Positions 46,186 to 58,145 of a DNA stretch of 64,000 bases are shown one piece after another (the first letter of the stretch is position 1; every line of letters starts with the position of its first letter). The notes beneath the pieces were generated by a model. It ran no database searches. It had not been told where the DNA came from and saw only the letters and a list, made by a program, of their open reading frames with translations. The position numbers and the translations under genes were made by a program. The DNA comes from Solea solea (lineage: Eukaryota; Chordata; Actinopteri; Pleuronectiformes; Soleidae): positions 806,001 through 870,000 of the forward strand of contig NC_081154.1 of NCBI RefSeq assembly GCF_958295425.1, written 5' to 3'.

Positions 46186-46368
46186 ATGTCTGGATCGTAC
46201 TGTAAAAGTTTGTACCGGTTCAGTGGAGACCAGCACCAGCAGGGACTGAGCTTCGAGACCGGGGACGTGATCAAGGTGGTCCAAGCTCTGCCCGGAGGCT
46301 GGTGGGAGGGAGAGAGGGACGATGGAGTCCGGGGCTGGTTCCCCTCCAGTTATGTCCAAGTGCTGGAG
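46186..46368 (+). CDS. gas7: Growth arrest-specific 7, first coding exon (SH3 domain)
   Basis: Starts at ATG 46186 and ends at GAG|GTAAGA, 61 codons, phase 0. The protein is a complete SH3 domain: MSGSYCKSLYRFSGDQHQQG, GGWWEGERDDGVRGWFPSSY and VQVLE. It aligns with the N-terminus of long GAS7 isoforms (human MSGARCRTLYPFSGERHGQG as I recall it). GAS7 is an SH3-WW-F-BAR protein linked to actin and membrane remodelling in neurons. The WW and F-BAR exons were not found before base 64000, so the gene runs on beyond the window. The neighbour adprm supports this, as GAS7 and ADPRM are close on human 17p. Other SH3 proteins are less likely because of the strong start-to-end match. Confidence 0.9.
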
Positions 46369-47384
46369 GTAAGAAGACTCGACACATTTACTGTTATTGT
46401 TGTTCTTCTTCTTATTACAACAGTTATTATGGACACACGTGGATTTAAAGGTCCAGTATGTAACATTTAGGAGGATTTATTAGCAGATTTTTACTAAGAA
46501 TCTTCATAAAATTTATCTTAAAAAATCATTTGGTTTCTGTCGTTGAAGTATAAACCTCAGAGCTATGGTTCTCAAACTGAAATACGTGAACCAGCAGTGG
46601 TACGCGAGCTTCCTCTGGTGGTACTTGGTGTTGAAAGGTTTAAGAACCACTTAAGAGTGTTTTAAGTAAATACTTAAAGATGACAAACTTGAGTGTAAAA
46701 AAAAAAAAAGTGTTCAATTTACTTTGTAAGTTGGAAATTTGGAAGTGGGAGTGACGGCGCCTTCCGAGTTTGGCCGTGTGTTCCAGTTGAGAAGTCGGAA
46801 TAATGGTGTGTTCCTTTAACGTCGGAGATGTCACCTCTGAGTTGCTAACCCTAACCCATTTCTGAGAAGTCGGATGCAAACATACCTCAGGCTAGCCTTT
46901 GTTAGCCTTTGTTAGCTGTTTTTAGCATTGCCATTCGATAAAAACACGCCACGTGATATTTTTTTCACACTCAAAACCGGGTTTAGGGTTAACCCTAACC
47001 CGTACCAATGTGTCCGATAAAAATTACGACAGATTTATTTGTGATATAAATATGTCGGGAGCTTGGTGAGGTTTCTCCGACTTTCTGAGTTGGAAATCCG
47101 ACTTAGGGGTCGTTCCAGTTGAAGAAATTTAAAGACAGAATTTGTTTGTTTTTTATATTCCTGTAGGGGGCAGCGTTTCACCAATAATTAAGTCATATAC
47201 ACCTTAACCATAACCAGTTAATAACTAACCCTAACCTTTAACTTAACCGCAATTCAAATATTAGTCCTCAACTTTAACCAGCTCCTCAAAGATGAGGTTC
47301 ACAGGTTCATTAGGACCAGGTTTTGGTTTCCATGACGACTAGCGGTCCTGACAAGGTCAGTGTTTATGACAGAAAAAAGGTCCT

Positions 47385-47407
47385 ACACACACACACACAC
47401 ACACACA
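47385..47407. repeat. (CA)n microsatellite
   Basis: A pure CA run in gas7 intron 1. Confidence 0.95.
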
Positions 47408-47507
47408 TAATAGTTTTCCCTTGTTGTGTTGATCACATTAACTCAGAGCAGCAGCTCTGTCTTCACTTCCTCATTCCACACATTCCTCTGAAACACTCAG
47501 GTCTGAA

Positions 47508-47596
47508 TGTCTCTCTCTCTGTGTGTGTCTCTCTCTCTCTGTGTGTCTCTCTCTCTGTGTCTGTCTCTCTCTCTGTGTCTGTCTCTCTCTCTCTCG
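47508..47596. repeat. (TCTC/TGTG)n pyrimidine-rich microsatellite
   Basis: Alternating CTCTCT and GTGTCT blocks with a period of about 22-24 bp. Antisense frames through it read as RERDTER-type repeats, an artefact. Confidence 0.9.
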
Positions 47597-47724
47597 TCCA
47601 CAACCATCGCGCCCTCCCTTTTGTCCTCTCCAGTGATTTTTTTAAAAGAATCCTTCGACTCAGAAAACCTCTGTAAAAACATGTTTGTTTGTTTGTTGAC
47701 AGTTTTTCACCGTCACCTTTTATA

Positions 47725-48130
47725 CTTACCGATGACTCGGCATTCTCACTTAAAATAGTAGAACTACTAATATTAACTAACACTAATAACAAAGGAAATG
47801 CATTCTCAATAAACAAAATAAGAAAGAAGAAAAATAGAGTTAGATTAGTTAGATGAGTTGGGAATACTGTCTCAGTATTCCCAACTAATACAAAAGAAAA
47901 CAGAAAAAGTATAGTTGGAAATGCTGACTCAGCAATCTCGACAAAAATAAAATAGTAAAACTGCAGTTGAGAATGATGACTCAGCATATTCTCAATTAAA
48001 ACAGGAAAACTACTCATAGTAACGCAATAATACACAATATTTATGCATTCTCAATAAACAAAAAAAGAGGAAATATAGAGTGACAATGATGACTCAGCAT
48101 TCTCACTTAACATATTAAAATTGTAGTTGA
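47725..48130. repeat. Degenerate ~65-120-bp repeat with MARE/AP-1-like sites, gas7 intron 1
   Basis: Contains TGACTCGGCA (47733-47742), the palindromic TRE-type MARE TGCTGACTCAGCA (47922-47934), TGACTCAGCA (47977-47986) and TGACTCAGCA (48090-48099). Linking phrases recur: GCATTCTCAATAAACAAAA, CAACTAATAC(A/T)AAAGAAAACAG and CATTCTCACTTAA. Related to 45660-45820. Confidence 0.7.
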
Positions 48131-48435
48131 ACACTCAAAACCAGATTATCGATTATCAAAATAGTGGACAATTAATTTAGTTATTTTTATCTTAAAAGTC
48201 AATATTTCTCTAAATTGTTCATTTATAGATTTGAGAATACATGTTTATTACCTTTAATTTGCCCATTGTGGGATTATTAAAGGACTATTTTATCCTTTTT
48301 ATAAAGTTTTTTAAAATCCTACTTATATTAATCAGATGAAGGAAGATGACAGACAGTTTCCATGAATGAACTTGTCACTGATCATATTTTCCTGTTTGGT
48401 TTCAGTGTTCAACGATTGTTTGACCTCCTCCATCA

Positions 48436-48476
<41 letters not shown>
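48436..48476. repeat. (CA)n microsatellite
   Basis: About 20 CA units in gas7 intron 1. Confidence 0.95.
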
Positions 48477-48479
<3 letters not shown>

Positions 48480-48749
48480 GTGAAACTACAGGTTTCCTCT
48501 CGCTGAGTTTGTGTCATAGTGTTTTTTTTTGCCTGTGATGCGTTTAAGGGTCGTAGGACATGAGAGTGAATCATAGGCCACTTCTTTGTTTCCTTATTCT
48601 GGTAAAAAAAAGGTTTCCTCCAAACTCAGAGGGAAACGGCGTCACTCTTTCACGCTGTTGCCTCATTTTCATATGGTTTGCGAAATCCAAGCTGATGTAC
48701 GTTCACCACAGAGACGAAGATTTGTTCTGCTGCTGACAATGAAGCATTC

Positions 48750-48788
48750 TTCTTCTTCTTTGTTCTTCTTCTTCTTCTTCTTCTTCTG
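48750..48788. repeat. (TTC)n microsatellite
   Basis: TTC run with one interruption (TTTGTTC), in gas7 intron 1. Confidence 0.9.
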
Positions 48789-48859
48789 TCATCTCCAGCG
48801 CTGGAGCCTTTGTTGTACAAATAAACTCATTCTTCAGGCAGAATGAATCATTCAGAACC

Positions 48860-49095
48860 TGCTGCTGCTGATGTTACTGCTGCTGCTGCTGATGTTACTG
48901 CTGCTGCTGTATCTGCTGATGTTACTGCTGCTGTATCTGCTGATGTTACTGCTGTTGTGCTGATGTTACTGATGCTGCTGCTGTAACTGCTAATGTTACT
49001 GTTGCTGATGTTACTACTGCTGCTGCTGATGTTACTGCTGCTGATGTTACTGCTGCCGCTGTAACTGCTGCTGATGTTATTGCTGCTGCTGCTGG
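48860..49095. repeat. GCTGCTGATGTTACT-type minisatellite
   Basis: A run of GCT, GAT, GTT and ACT triplets arranged as CTGCTGATGTTACTG modules of 15 to about 27 bp. One frame is open through it because the unit is made of triplets; the translation is low-complexity Leu/Met and is not a gene. Confidence 0.9.
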
Positions 49096-49901
49096 TGCCT
49101 CAGTCACAGACTGAGTGACACACTTGATGTATGCTGCTTGAAATTCAATATTTAAACATTTGTTTCAATATAAAAATCAAAATCGTTCAACATTTTGTGA
49201 CATTTTACCGTTAAAAACAAGTTACTGGAATAATTGAGAAAATAATGGACGCAAGATGTCTAGGAGTGAGAGGGAATCGCCAGAGACACCACAATGTGCT
49301 CATGAAACATTAATAGATTTGTATATGCTAATTCACAAAAATCAGTTAAAAATGATAGGCTTAAAAACAATCAATACTGTGACATAATTTTGCGATATTT
49401 CACAAATTTTCGTTGATATTTTGAAACATCCAACCCATAAATATAGTTATTTTTTTTAAATAAATGCGGTAATATATACAATATAATATAGTAATATAGC
49501 TTAGAAACACGTGTAAAAGTGCAGTATCTATTTAAAAAACGCAAGGAAAAATGACGATAATTGAGTGTCACTGGCTGCGAGCGGGGGTGACCGTTGCCGT
49601 AGAAACACTGACACGTTCCTCCGTCAAGGTAATGTTTGGAGAGAGAACATTGTGATCCGTTCTCTCTCTCGACAGCGGTGAAGAGTGAACAGTGTGAACT
49701 TCTCTTTTCTTTCTCTGTCACTGAAGAAGAACTCTGTATTCCTGTTGTAATAACCCCGACCCGACTCACAGAGACAGTGAGTGATGAACTCATGAGGAAG
49801 ATTTATCGGATTTATGTTGGTATTGATCAAAGAACTATGTCTGTCTGTATCCAAAGTAATGAAGTAAATCACATTTAGCTGATCATATTCTTCATTCATG
49901 A

Positions 49902-50135
49902 ATTGGGCTTGTAACTAGAGGGTTGCTGGTTCTAAACCCTGCAAAGTCAAGGGCTGGGGTACCCCTGGGATTGGGTACCTTACCCAATCCCCCCAACCAC
50001 AGGGGGCCACTTCCAGTGTTCTCCTCGTGCTGGTTCCAAACCTGGATAAATGGGAGGGTCGCGTCCAGAAGGGCACCCGGCGTAAAAATCAAGTATGCGG
50101 ATTATCCACAGTGGCGCCCCCTACAGGGTTAGATG
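49902..50135 (+). mobile_element. tRNA-like SINE, degenerate
   Basis: Has a B-box-like GGTTGCTGGTTCTAAACC near 49920, then GGGCTGGGGTACCCCTGGGA, then GTCCAGAAGGGCACCCGGCG and TAAAAATCAAGTATGCGGA and GTGGCGCCCC. These are motifs of common teleost short repeats. The head part is related to the inverted element at 57925-58145. Confidence 0.6.
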
Positions 50136-50337
50136 AAAGAAAAGTACTAGTGGCTCTGAGAAAAATGACCTTACCTTCGTGTCTTACATTACGCTATTAT
50201 CCAATGCGGCTAAGAAAAGAGGAATAAGCTACAAGACAGAAGTCTTGCAAAGAACTCCACGAGATTGGAACGGTGGACTGATGCAGAATGAGATTGTGCA
50301 GCTTTTGGAAGAGCATGTTCTGTCCAGGGATACCAGG

Positions 50338-50397
50338 TAGGGTAAGGGTTAGGGTTACCCCAAGGGTTAGGGTTAGGGTTAGTTACCCTTACCCTCC
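50338..50397. repeat. Interstitial telomere-like repeat with inverted part
   Basis: TTAGGG units in two short runs (GGGTTAGGGTTA near 50346 and GGGTTAGGGTTAGGGTTAG near 50364), each bordered by inverted ACCCTTACCC/TACCCCAA segments, so the block can fold on itself. See findings. Confidence 0.8.
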
Positions 50398-51854
50398 AGG
50401 GATAAAGACAGGGATGTTCTGGTAGCAATCGGTAGGTCATTCTACCAGCGTGGAACGACACACGAAAAGAGTCTGGATTGTCTTGTGACCGAACAATACC
50501 ACGTGGAAACAGAGGCAAACAGGAGATGGGAAAGTTGTCTCTTTAACATGTTACAGAGTCTCTACAGCTGGTAGAAGACCCCGCCACCCTCACCTCACCT
50601 ACCCTCCCCTCCCCCGCTCTCCAACTCCGTCATGTGGATGAAATATGTCAGTGCCTGTCGCCACGTACCGTTCAGTTGAGTCAAGTGTGACTCTTTCTTT
50701 CTAGGTGAAGAGGCCAGTTCATCAATATCAGACATGAGGGAATGTTGATTTTTAGTACAGGACTGACTTTATTAACATTATCCTCAGTGTGAATTACAAC
50801 GTGTCAGGGGGAACGACTGTAGGAGCTTCTCCTTCTCGAGTGTCAGCTGTGTTTGTTATGAAACTGAGGGCGTGTAGGAGAGTGTTGTGGGGGTTTTGGG
50901 TGTGGGGACTTCTCGCAGAGGTTTACATGGTGATTCAGTCTGGCATAATCCCTGTAGTGGAATGTGGGGGTCACACAGTTGGCGTAGACAGCCAGGTGCT
51001 TCCCCAACCATGCCGATGTCCTCAGCATACAGTCATCTGTTGTCTTGAGTGAAATTTCACATGAATGACTGTGAAACACCCACTGCGGCGTCTGAAAGCA
51101 CCTTCTTAACCACAATCTGCTGTTTGTTTTGACACTGAAGAATAGATTTGAGCTGCTGTGGAGGAGCCTGTGTCTCTCTGTGTATCACTCTCACAACATG
51201 TCAACAAACACAGGGGGAAGCAGGAAAAAGGGACTCGACTGTTTGTGGCAGCAGGTCAATTTAGGGCTTAGTGGAGTATGTGTGATTGATGTAATGAGGC
51301 GAATGTGTTACCAGAAGAAACTATTTTAAGCCCCAAATGTCTTTGCTCTATTTTTGAGTTATAGCTCGAAAAACATTAGCTCAGTTAAATAGTAATTACT
51401 GTTATTTTCAACTTCAACAGCGTCTCAATTTTCCTCATTGTTGTGTCCCGAACTTGACGATGGAATTCGGGCCAGAATCTGGTGATTTGCTCCTTTGTGG
51501 TGTTGTGTAAATCTTAGTTAATGATTCAGGGGAAAAAAATTACGAATCATTGTGTAAATGTGAAGAAATGAAGCTCGGTCTTTCACCCATGTGTTCTGAT
51601 CTCCCCCTCTAAATTTCAAGCTCGCTAATTTTGGTGAAGCAGACATGGTTGGTGTTGTTGAGTCTGAGTTTATGAAGCTTGTGTCCAATAATTGCTGATG
51701 TATACTTCCTGTTACCATGAAGGCTTCACAACCGTTGTACAAAAATGTAAGGACAGCGCAGACCTTTATTGAGGCGTAAACACTTTGTAAACACCTGTGT
51801 TTTACAAAACAGCAGCTGAATTGTTTACTTTCTGATCTTCTGGATCTGTAGAGA

Positions 51855-51893
51855 ATATGTATGTATACTTATATATGTATGTATACATACATA

Positions 51894-51925
<32 letters not shown>
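51855..51925. repeat. (TA)n/(TATG)n microsatellite
   Basis: TATG and TACA steps followed by a pure (AT)n run ending at about 51925. Confidence 0.95.
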
Positions 51926-52844
51926 GGAAGTTGCTGATGAAAACACAACCTCCTTGGTCGAGGGACAATCTGGCTTTCTCCAAATATTGGTCCCTACTGT
52001 CCACACGCAAACCTACACCCTACCTTCTGTAAGCAACGTTTTAAGTGTTATGGCTAAAGGTTTATACAGGAAGAAGTAAAAAGCCAAGGTCAGTGGCTCT
52101 TATATTTTAGGCCAGAGTGAAACATACTAAAAACATAATATAACTTTTTAATTCCTGGAACTTCCGTAAAGTAGTCACACTTTACTGGTCCATTTTTGGA
52201 TGCTCTGAATCAATTTCTCGCTTATTGCTTATGTTTTTGAGAAAAACATTTGCATCGATCATGCATCCATTTCTCTGCTTCTTCTCTGGCTCTGTGTCGT
52301 AATAGCAGTGTAAGCAAAGTGCCCTTCTCTCCCACTAACCACATCCTGCAGTGTCTCCTGAGGGATCCTCAAGCATTCCCAGGCCGCATGGGTTTTATAT
52401 TACATCAAAAAGTATTCTGGGTCTATCTCAGGATCTCCATCCAGCTGGAGCTGCCCCTTCCTTGATTTGACACCCAAAACACCTCCACTGACAAAACAGT
52501 GGTTCGGTTGATCGACACCGCTTTAAAAACAGTGCCCTGAGGTTGCGTCAGGTGAAATTTGAGTAGAGTTTGAGTAAGAGATTAACGTGGTTTATGGTTA
52601 ATCAGCCATCACGACACACGTCGGTGGTTTGTAATGCACTCAGACAGGATTTATTATGTCTGGAAAGTTTATCGCATTGGCATCAAGTGATTTTTACAAA
52701 GGGTTATCTCAAAAAAATGTACCTGTATGTTTGATTGTCCAGATAATGTGGCTTTGTGGTAAAAGTTAAGCCTGGTTCAACTTTTTCTTGCCAGCTGACC
52801 TTGCTGTGTTTTACCCCTGTGAGTCACCCCCTGCTGTGCCCACA

Positions 52845-53095
52845 TACTTCATTCATTCATTGTCTGCCACTTTATCCTCCACATGAGGTTTGTGGTCGTT
52901 GCTGGAGCCAATTCCAGCCGATTAGGGCAGAAGGTCAACCTGGACAGGTCGCCAGTTTATGGCATACTCTCACATTCACACCTATGGTTAATTTAAGAGT
53001 GTCCAATTAACTTAACCTGCATGGTTTTGGGACCGTGGGAAGAAACAGGAGAACCCAGGCACACATGGGGAGAACATGGACACAACAACTCCTCA
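52845..53095 (-). mobile_element. Degenerate LINE-type 3' end, reverse orientation
   Basis: Matches the pattern CATTCATTCAT, TGTCTGCCACTTTATCC, GCTGGAGCCAATTCCAGCCG, CTGGACAGGTCGCCAG, CTCACATTCACACCTATGG, AATTAACTTAACCTGCATG, GGGGAGAACATG. I recall this order from very common teleost L2-like elements. There is no open reading frame. Confidence 0.75.
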
Positions 53096-53717
53096 CTGAA
53101 AGGCCCAACCAAATTCAGCAATACTCTTTCTTTGTTCAAATTGATTAGAGTGTTGAAGAATTTAGAAGACTTTGGTTTTAGGGTCTATGGTGATCACCTT
53201 AGAGGATGCTTGTATTCACAGTACTTGGCTTTGAGCTCCTTCATGAAAAGTTTGGTCGAAAACACAAAATATCTACCAGCTCTCTCTGAATGTCCTTCAT
53301 GAACAAGACCTTAGATCTTATGACATAAAGTACTGGCCAAAGGTCTTCGGATTTGTATCAGAATGAACCCAGAAAACACACATAAATATTTATGCAGTCA
53401 TAAAATAGCAGAACATTTTCAGAATTAAAAAAACAGTAAACAGCCTCTCCACACACAAGTGTCAAGTATTTAGTGTGACCTCCAGCTCACACTCTGCTCA
53501 TTTAAACCTAAATGGAGTGGGACCCAAATTAATGTCATTTTGAAAATGATTGTGGTGAAAAATGTTGTACGAAAGGTTTGTTCAAGACATACTCGTTCAC
53601 ATTTCATACAAGGTTGTATGAGTTGAACTCACTGGAAGATTGTTGTTACACAGGACCAGCTTTCAAACACATTCCAATGAAAATGAGAAAATATCACAGA
53701 ATCTTACGGACAACAAC

Positions 53718-53734
53718 AACAACAACAAAACTAG
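53718..53734. repeat. (CAA)n microsatellite
   Basis: Short CAA run in gas7 intron 1. Confidence 0.8.
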
Positions 53735-54895
53735 TGGTGACCTGTTCCAGACCTTTCAGTTAGTACAAAGTGAACCACTTTAGTCAACAATAGTTGTTTT
53801 CAAATATTCCATAGAAATGAAGTTGACTTGATCTGACTTGACCGGAAAAGAGTCAAAACCATTGTTCTGATACTCCTCCTCAACTTGAGATACTTGAAGT
53901 TTCCAGTCCTAAGTCAACAACGCATCACTTTCTCATTCTACTGCAGTCACTTCACACTCGGACGTAAACGGATCCAGGAGTTTCACATGTTGACGAAACA
54001 TCTGCAAAGGACTGCGCGCACTCAAGTGCGAGTGCTATTTTGCTATAAATCGACCGTGAATGCTCATCCAAATATCATATACGGTAAAGCATGTGTGACC
54101 CATAACTTACGACAGGCTTTGTCTTCTTTCGAGAAGGAGAATTGGTGCCACATGCGCTTGTTTGAAGGCTAAATCTGGATCAGGAGCTAAAAAAACCCAG
54201 ATCAATCGTCACCACAGGAGTCGACCATTTGATATTTCACAACAGTACACACACACACACACAGACTAAACCACTGGCATGCACTCTGACGAGAGGAGCT
54301 GCGTCTGTTTAAACTAGGACGATGGGTTTTTGGGGAAGTTTAACGCCTGAAATATCCACAAAAAACAAGACTTCTGATGCTGGGGAACTCTGCTTTACTG
54401 GCCGAGTGAAGACATCAGGCGTAACAAAGCCTCATACCAATCCAAAATGATTATTTCACAAGAAGACACCTTTTTCCAACAGGAAACAGAAGTTTCAGTA
54501 AAACGATCACTCCCCACACCAAAGACCTGAGAGAAAATCAACAATTTTACCTTGTGTCATGACAATTGTTGATCCATTACTGTCACCACCAGTGATTCAG
54601 TAGAAATCATTCATTTGGTTTCACCTCAGTGATACAAACTTACCAATAAAAGGCAGCAGTAGACCAACAGTTTGAAACCTCTGCTTTACCGTGAGAATAC
54701 AATATAAACTGCTGTGGAGAGTAAAGTGGGATTATTAATTGGGTGTAAAGAAGGATAATGGATTGACTCGCTGCCATATCTGTATCTAATAGTGTGAAAA
54801 TATTCAGATGTTCCTCAGAGTTTTACGGGACGTTCCTTACATAGGAACATGCCCTGAAGTTGGATTTTCCAACTCGTGGAATGAGATATAAGATA

Positions 54896-55303
54896 TAGAC
54901 AAACGTATTTGGACAATTGACCATGACACCAACACTTCTTGGAAGACTTTCTATGTGAATTTTGTGTCCATTCATTCTGTAGAGCATTGATGAGGTCAGG
55001 CACTGATGTTGGACGAGAAGGTCTAAGGCTCACAGTCTCTGTTCCACTTCATCCCAAAGGTGCTCGATGGGGTTGCGAAGTCAATGAAGTTCTTCCACAC
55101 CAAACTCAAAGTCAAACCATGTCTTTATAGTTCTTTACTGGGACACAGTCATGTTGGACTAGAAAAGGACTTTCCTCAGACTGTTGCAAAACAAAGTTGG
55201 AAGCATAGCACTGTCCAAAAGTGTGAAGATTGTCCTTCATTGGAGACAAGGGGCCTAGAGACCAAAGCCTGAGTGAAACGCAGGTTTGGACAAATACTTA
55301 CAG
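54896..55303 (-). mobile_element. Degenerate DNA transposon remnant with TGGACAAA-type ends
   Basis: Left end TAGACAAACGTATTTGGACA and right end TTTGGACAAATACTTACAGT are imperfect inverted repeats. Internal phrases such as GAGGTCAGGCACTGATGTTG, TCATCCCAAAGGTGCTCGAT, GGGGTTG and AGTCATGTTGGACTAGAAAAG match a transposon remnant that I recall as widespread in teleosts. The superfamily is not assigned. Frames are broken. Confidence 0.7.
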
Positions 55304-55572
55304 TATATTTATGTGTTTGTCCGACTTCTCAGTTTGAACTCAGTGAACTCTGGGGGTGATGTCACTCCGAGTCCCGTGTCTCATCTGTTGAAGTGGATCC
55401 GGATCTCACTGGTGAAACAGGACACGAGATATTCACATAAACTGAAGGAGGCGGGATTTGACAAAACGGGGCATTGTTCGCCGAACATTTCACACACTAA
55501 AAAACAGTCAGTCAGTCAGTGTGAGTGTGTGCATGTGTGACTGAGGACATGCTTGAACACGCATGTGCATCA

Positions 55573-55612
55573 CTCCTCCTCGTCCTCCTCCTCCTCGTCC
55601 TCGTCCTCCTCT
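55573..55612. repeat. (TCC/TCG)n trinucleotide tract
   Basis: TCC and TCG triplets; frames read as poly-Ser or, on the other strand, Asp/Glu. Low complexity. Confidence 0.9.
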
Positions 55613-56849
55613 TTCCCTGAGTGTCTGAAGTGTCTCTCCATGTGGGAACGTGGCTTCGCTTCAGGCTCCCACATCTGCCCAAACCAAAACAATGTCTCCC
55701 AAATAAAGATATGGTCGGCAGCCCCCGTCACTCTCTTCCCCTCCGTCTCCCTCTCCCCCGGGGGGATTATTTCGTTCTCTCCTCCTCTGTTTACTCCCTC
55801 TCTCTCTCTCTTCCCACATCTTAACATGTTGGTCTTTCTAGGTTTGAGCAGCTTCACGTGAGATTCTCACATGAATGTCCTGCCCAGAGTTGGGGGTCAG
55901 TGTTAACAGTCTCTGCCGAAGCGTTTCAATAACAGCGGTGATGATGTTTGTGTGGGAGTCGTGTTTGTTTGTAAGCATGCTCTCGTCTCGGGTGTCACTT
56001 GACTCCAGTCCTGAGGGTTTGGGTCCAAACCTAGATCCACAATTTACACATTTTTTTCTTCTTGTCGAGAGGGAAAATCCCCTCAAAAAACCCTCTGAAG
56101 AACCACATGTCCACGAGCTCATGTGGCACCTCCCAACATGTCCATTTGTCTTCATGAGAAGATTATGACGACATAAGCTGCTACTTCTCACTTGATTTGC
56201 TTGAGTTTTTAAGTCTCAATCACGAGTTTCTGGTCTTTTTCATTCAGCACGACATCCATTTTGAGTGTGAGATCAATCTGAAACCATTGTGACGTCATTC
56301 ATTGGTTTGTACGCTGCAATTTTTGAGTTTTTTATGAAGGACGGAGCCAGTGTGTCCACCTGCAGAGTCATAATTACTAGCGTTGTTGTGGACACTGTCC
56401 ACCGTTTCTCGCCGTCGTTGACGTGAGATTCCGTGCAGAACAACGAGCGAGTAAAGTTAAGCAACGAGAGAGGAAAAATGACGACGTGATGCCTGGGAAA
56501 TGAAAATTCCAAGATCTCTGTCTTCAGCATCTTGAGCATCTTCAGCTGTTGCAGTCTCACTCTGACACCAGCATCCGCGCTTTGCGTGAACTTCCCAGTA
56601 ACCGGGCTGTGTGCTTGTGACCGTGTTGCCCACAGAAAGGGAAGGTGAAGGCAGATTTACGAGTGAATAATAGGAAACAGACACTTCCTGCTGTCTGCGG
56701 CACCTCTGCTCCTGATGTGATGAGGGAGGACAGAGGACAGCGATGGAGCTCGTCCTTTAGCAACATTCACCGTCTTCATCTCAGTTTGTGCTGGTGCTTG
56801 TTTACGAATGGAGAAGAACGTCTCATGGGGTTTTATCTTCAGTTGTGGA

Positions 56850-56872
56850 CTCATCATCATCATCATCATCAT
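56850..56872. repeat. (ATC)n microsatellite
   Basis: Seven ATC units in gas7 intron 1. Confidence 0.9.
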
Positions 56873-57075
56873 ATCACATGTTGATGAGTCTTTATACGGC
56901 GTCCCTCAACATTTTTGATAATTGCTGTTTGATGAGTCGCATAATTCCATTTATGCTCAGTTTGACCACTGATGGATGTTGTCAGCTAGTTTATCTACGT
57001 CCATATTTGTCCGTATTCTTCTTTGTTTTTATAGCAGATGGATTTGAAGAATTTAATTGGACTTTTCCTAAGGAG

Positions 57076-57240
57076 TAGGGCTGAACGATAAATAAACATC
57101 TCATCTTGATTATTTTGACAGGAATTGCAATTGTGCAATTGTAATTTTTACATCATTATTCACATTTTCATTCCAAAAACATACTTGACTTGACATGATG
57201 ATATTTTGCCTCCTGTATTGTGATTAGTCATTCAGCCCGA
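57076..57240. mobile_element. hAT-like MITE with 8-bp target-site duplication
   Basis: Starts TAGGGCTGAACGAT and ends ATTCAGCCCGA, inverted ends, about 165 bp. It is flanked by CTAAGGAG (57068-57075) and CTAAGACG (57241-57248), an 8-bp duplication with one mismatch. No coding capacity. Related in type to the element at 11501-11658. Confidence 0.8.
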
Positions 57241-57924
57241 CTAAGACGACAACAGGAGCCGGTCAGTTTGTTGATTAAAACAGTGTTTACCAAAGACTGG
57301 GTCTGGACCCACAGAAGTTCCGGAAACACTGGATTAAAAACAATCAAGAGAGAAACAGGGAGATGTTTTTGGTACACACAATAAGGTGTAATTGCAGCTT
57401 TATAGAGTCAAACATTATTGAGATATCTGTACTTAAACGATGGCGTATAATCAAATATAGACTCAATTCCTTGTTGGACTGTCATGGTGTTGATTTATTT
57501 TTACATCAGCACAGACTGCAGTCATTAGGAAGGCAGTTTGTCCACTGTCTGGACGATAAACTGACAGTTTTAATCACTCACCACTTGGTGTTTGTTGTCT
57601 TTTTATTATTCTAAAAGGAACTCCTACTTGACTGTACTGTACTGTTTGATGTACAAGTTTCCTCACACCACATCAGTTTTCTCTCTTGCAAACGTCCTGG
57701 TACGATATTCAGTATCAGTATCAGTATCCAGTGTCTGTCAGACATGATCCAAAAACCAGAGAAGTTAAAGGTTCTTTAAGCTCAGGAATGTGAGTGTGAG
57801 ATGCAGCGTGGACTTATTTAAAGATAAACAAGAAAGAATCTGATGATAAGACTGAAGAGACTCAAGGCTTCTGTATCAAACCACAGAATTCTTGTTTTCT
57901 AGGAGCTACGTGGGACCTTGAGAT

Positions 57925-58145
57925 TTAGAATTGAATTTTTTATAAATCCCCTTAGGGAAACTATTCCTCTGCATTTGACCCATCCTAGAATTAGGAGCAG
58001 TGGGCTGCCACACTGAGTAGCACCCGGGGAGCATTGGGGGTTGGGTACCTTGCTCAGGGGTACCCCAGCCCCAGCCCTTTTTGGCTGAACCGGCGACCCT
58101 CCGGTTACAAGTCAAGTTCCCTTTCCACTTGGCCACCGGCTGCCC
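57925..58145 (-). mobile_element. tRNA-derived SINE, reverse orientation
   Basis: Read on the minus strand: GGGGCAGCCGGTGGCCAAGT (A box region), CTTGTAACCGGAGGGTCGCC then GGTTCAGCC (B box), GGGGTACCCCTGAGCAAGGT, GTGTGGCAGCCCACTGCTCC and TTCTAGGATGGGTCAAATGC. This is a well-preserved member of a common teleost tRNA-SINE. Confidence 0.85.

Noticed and set aside
47463..48035. Long minus-strand frame with RERET repeats
   Set aside because: Crosses a (TCTC/TGTG)n microsatellite and AT-rich intron; no recognisable family and no splice support.
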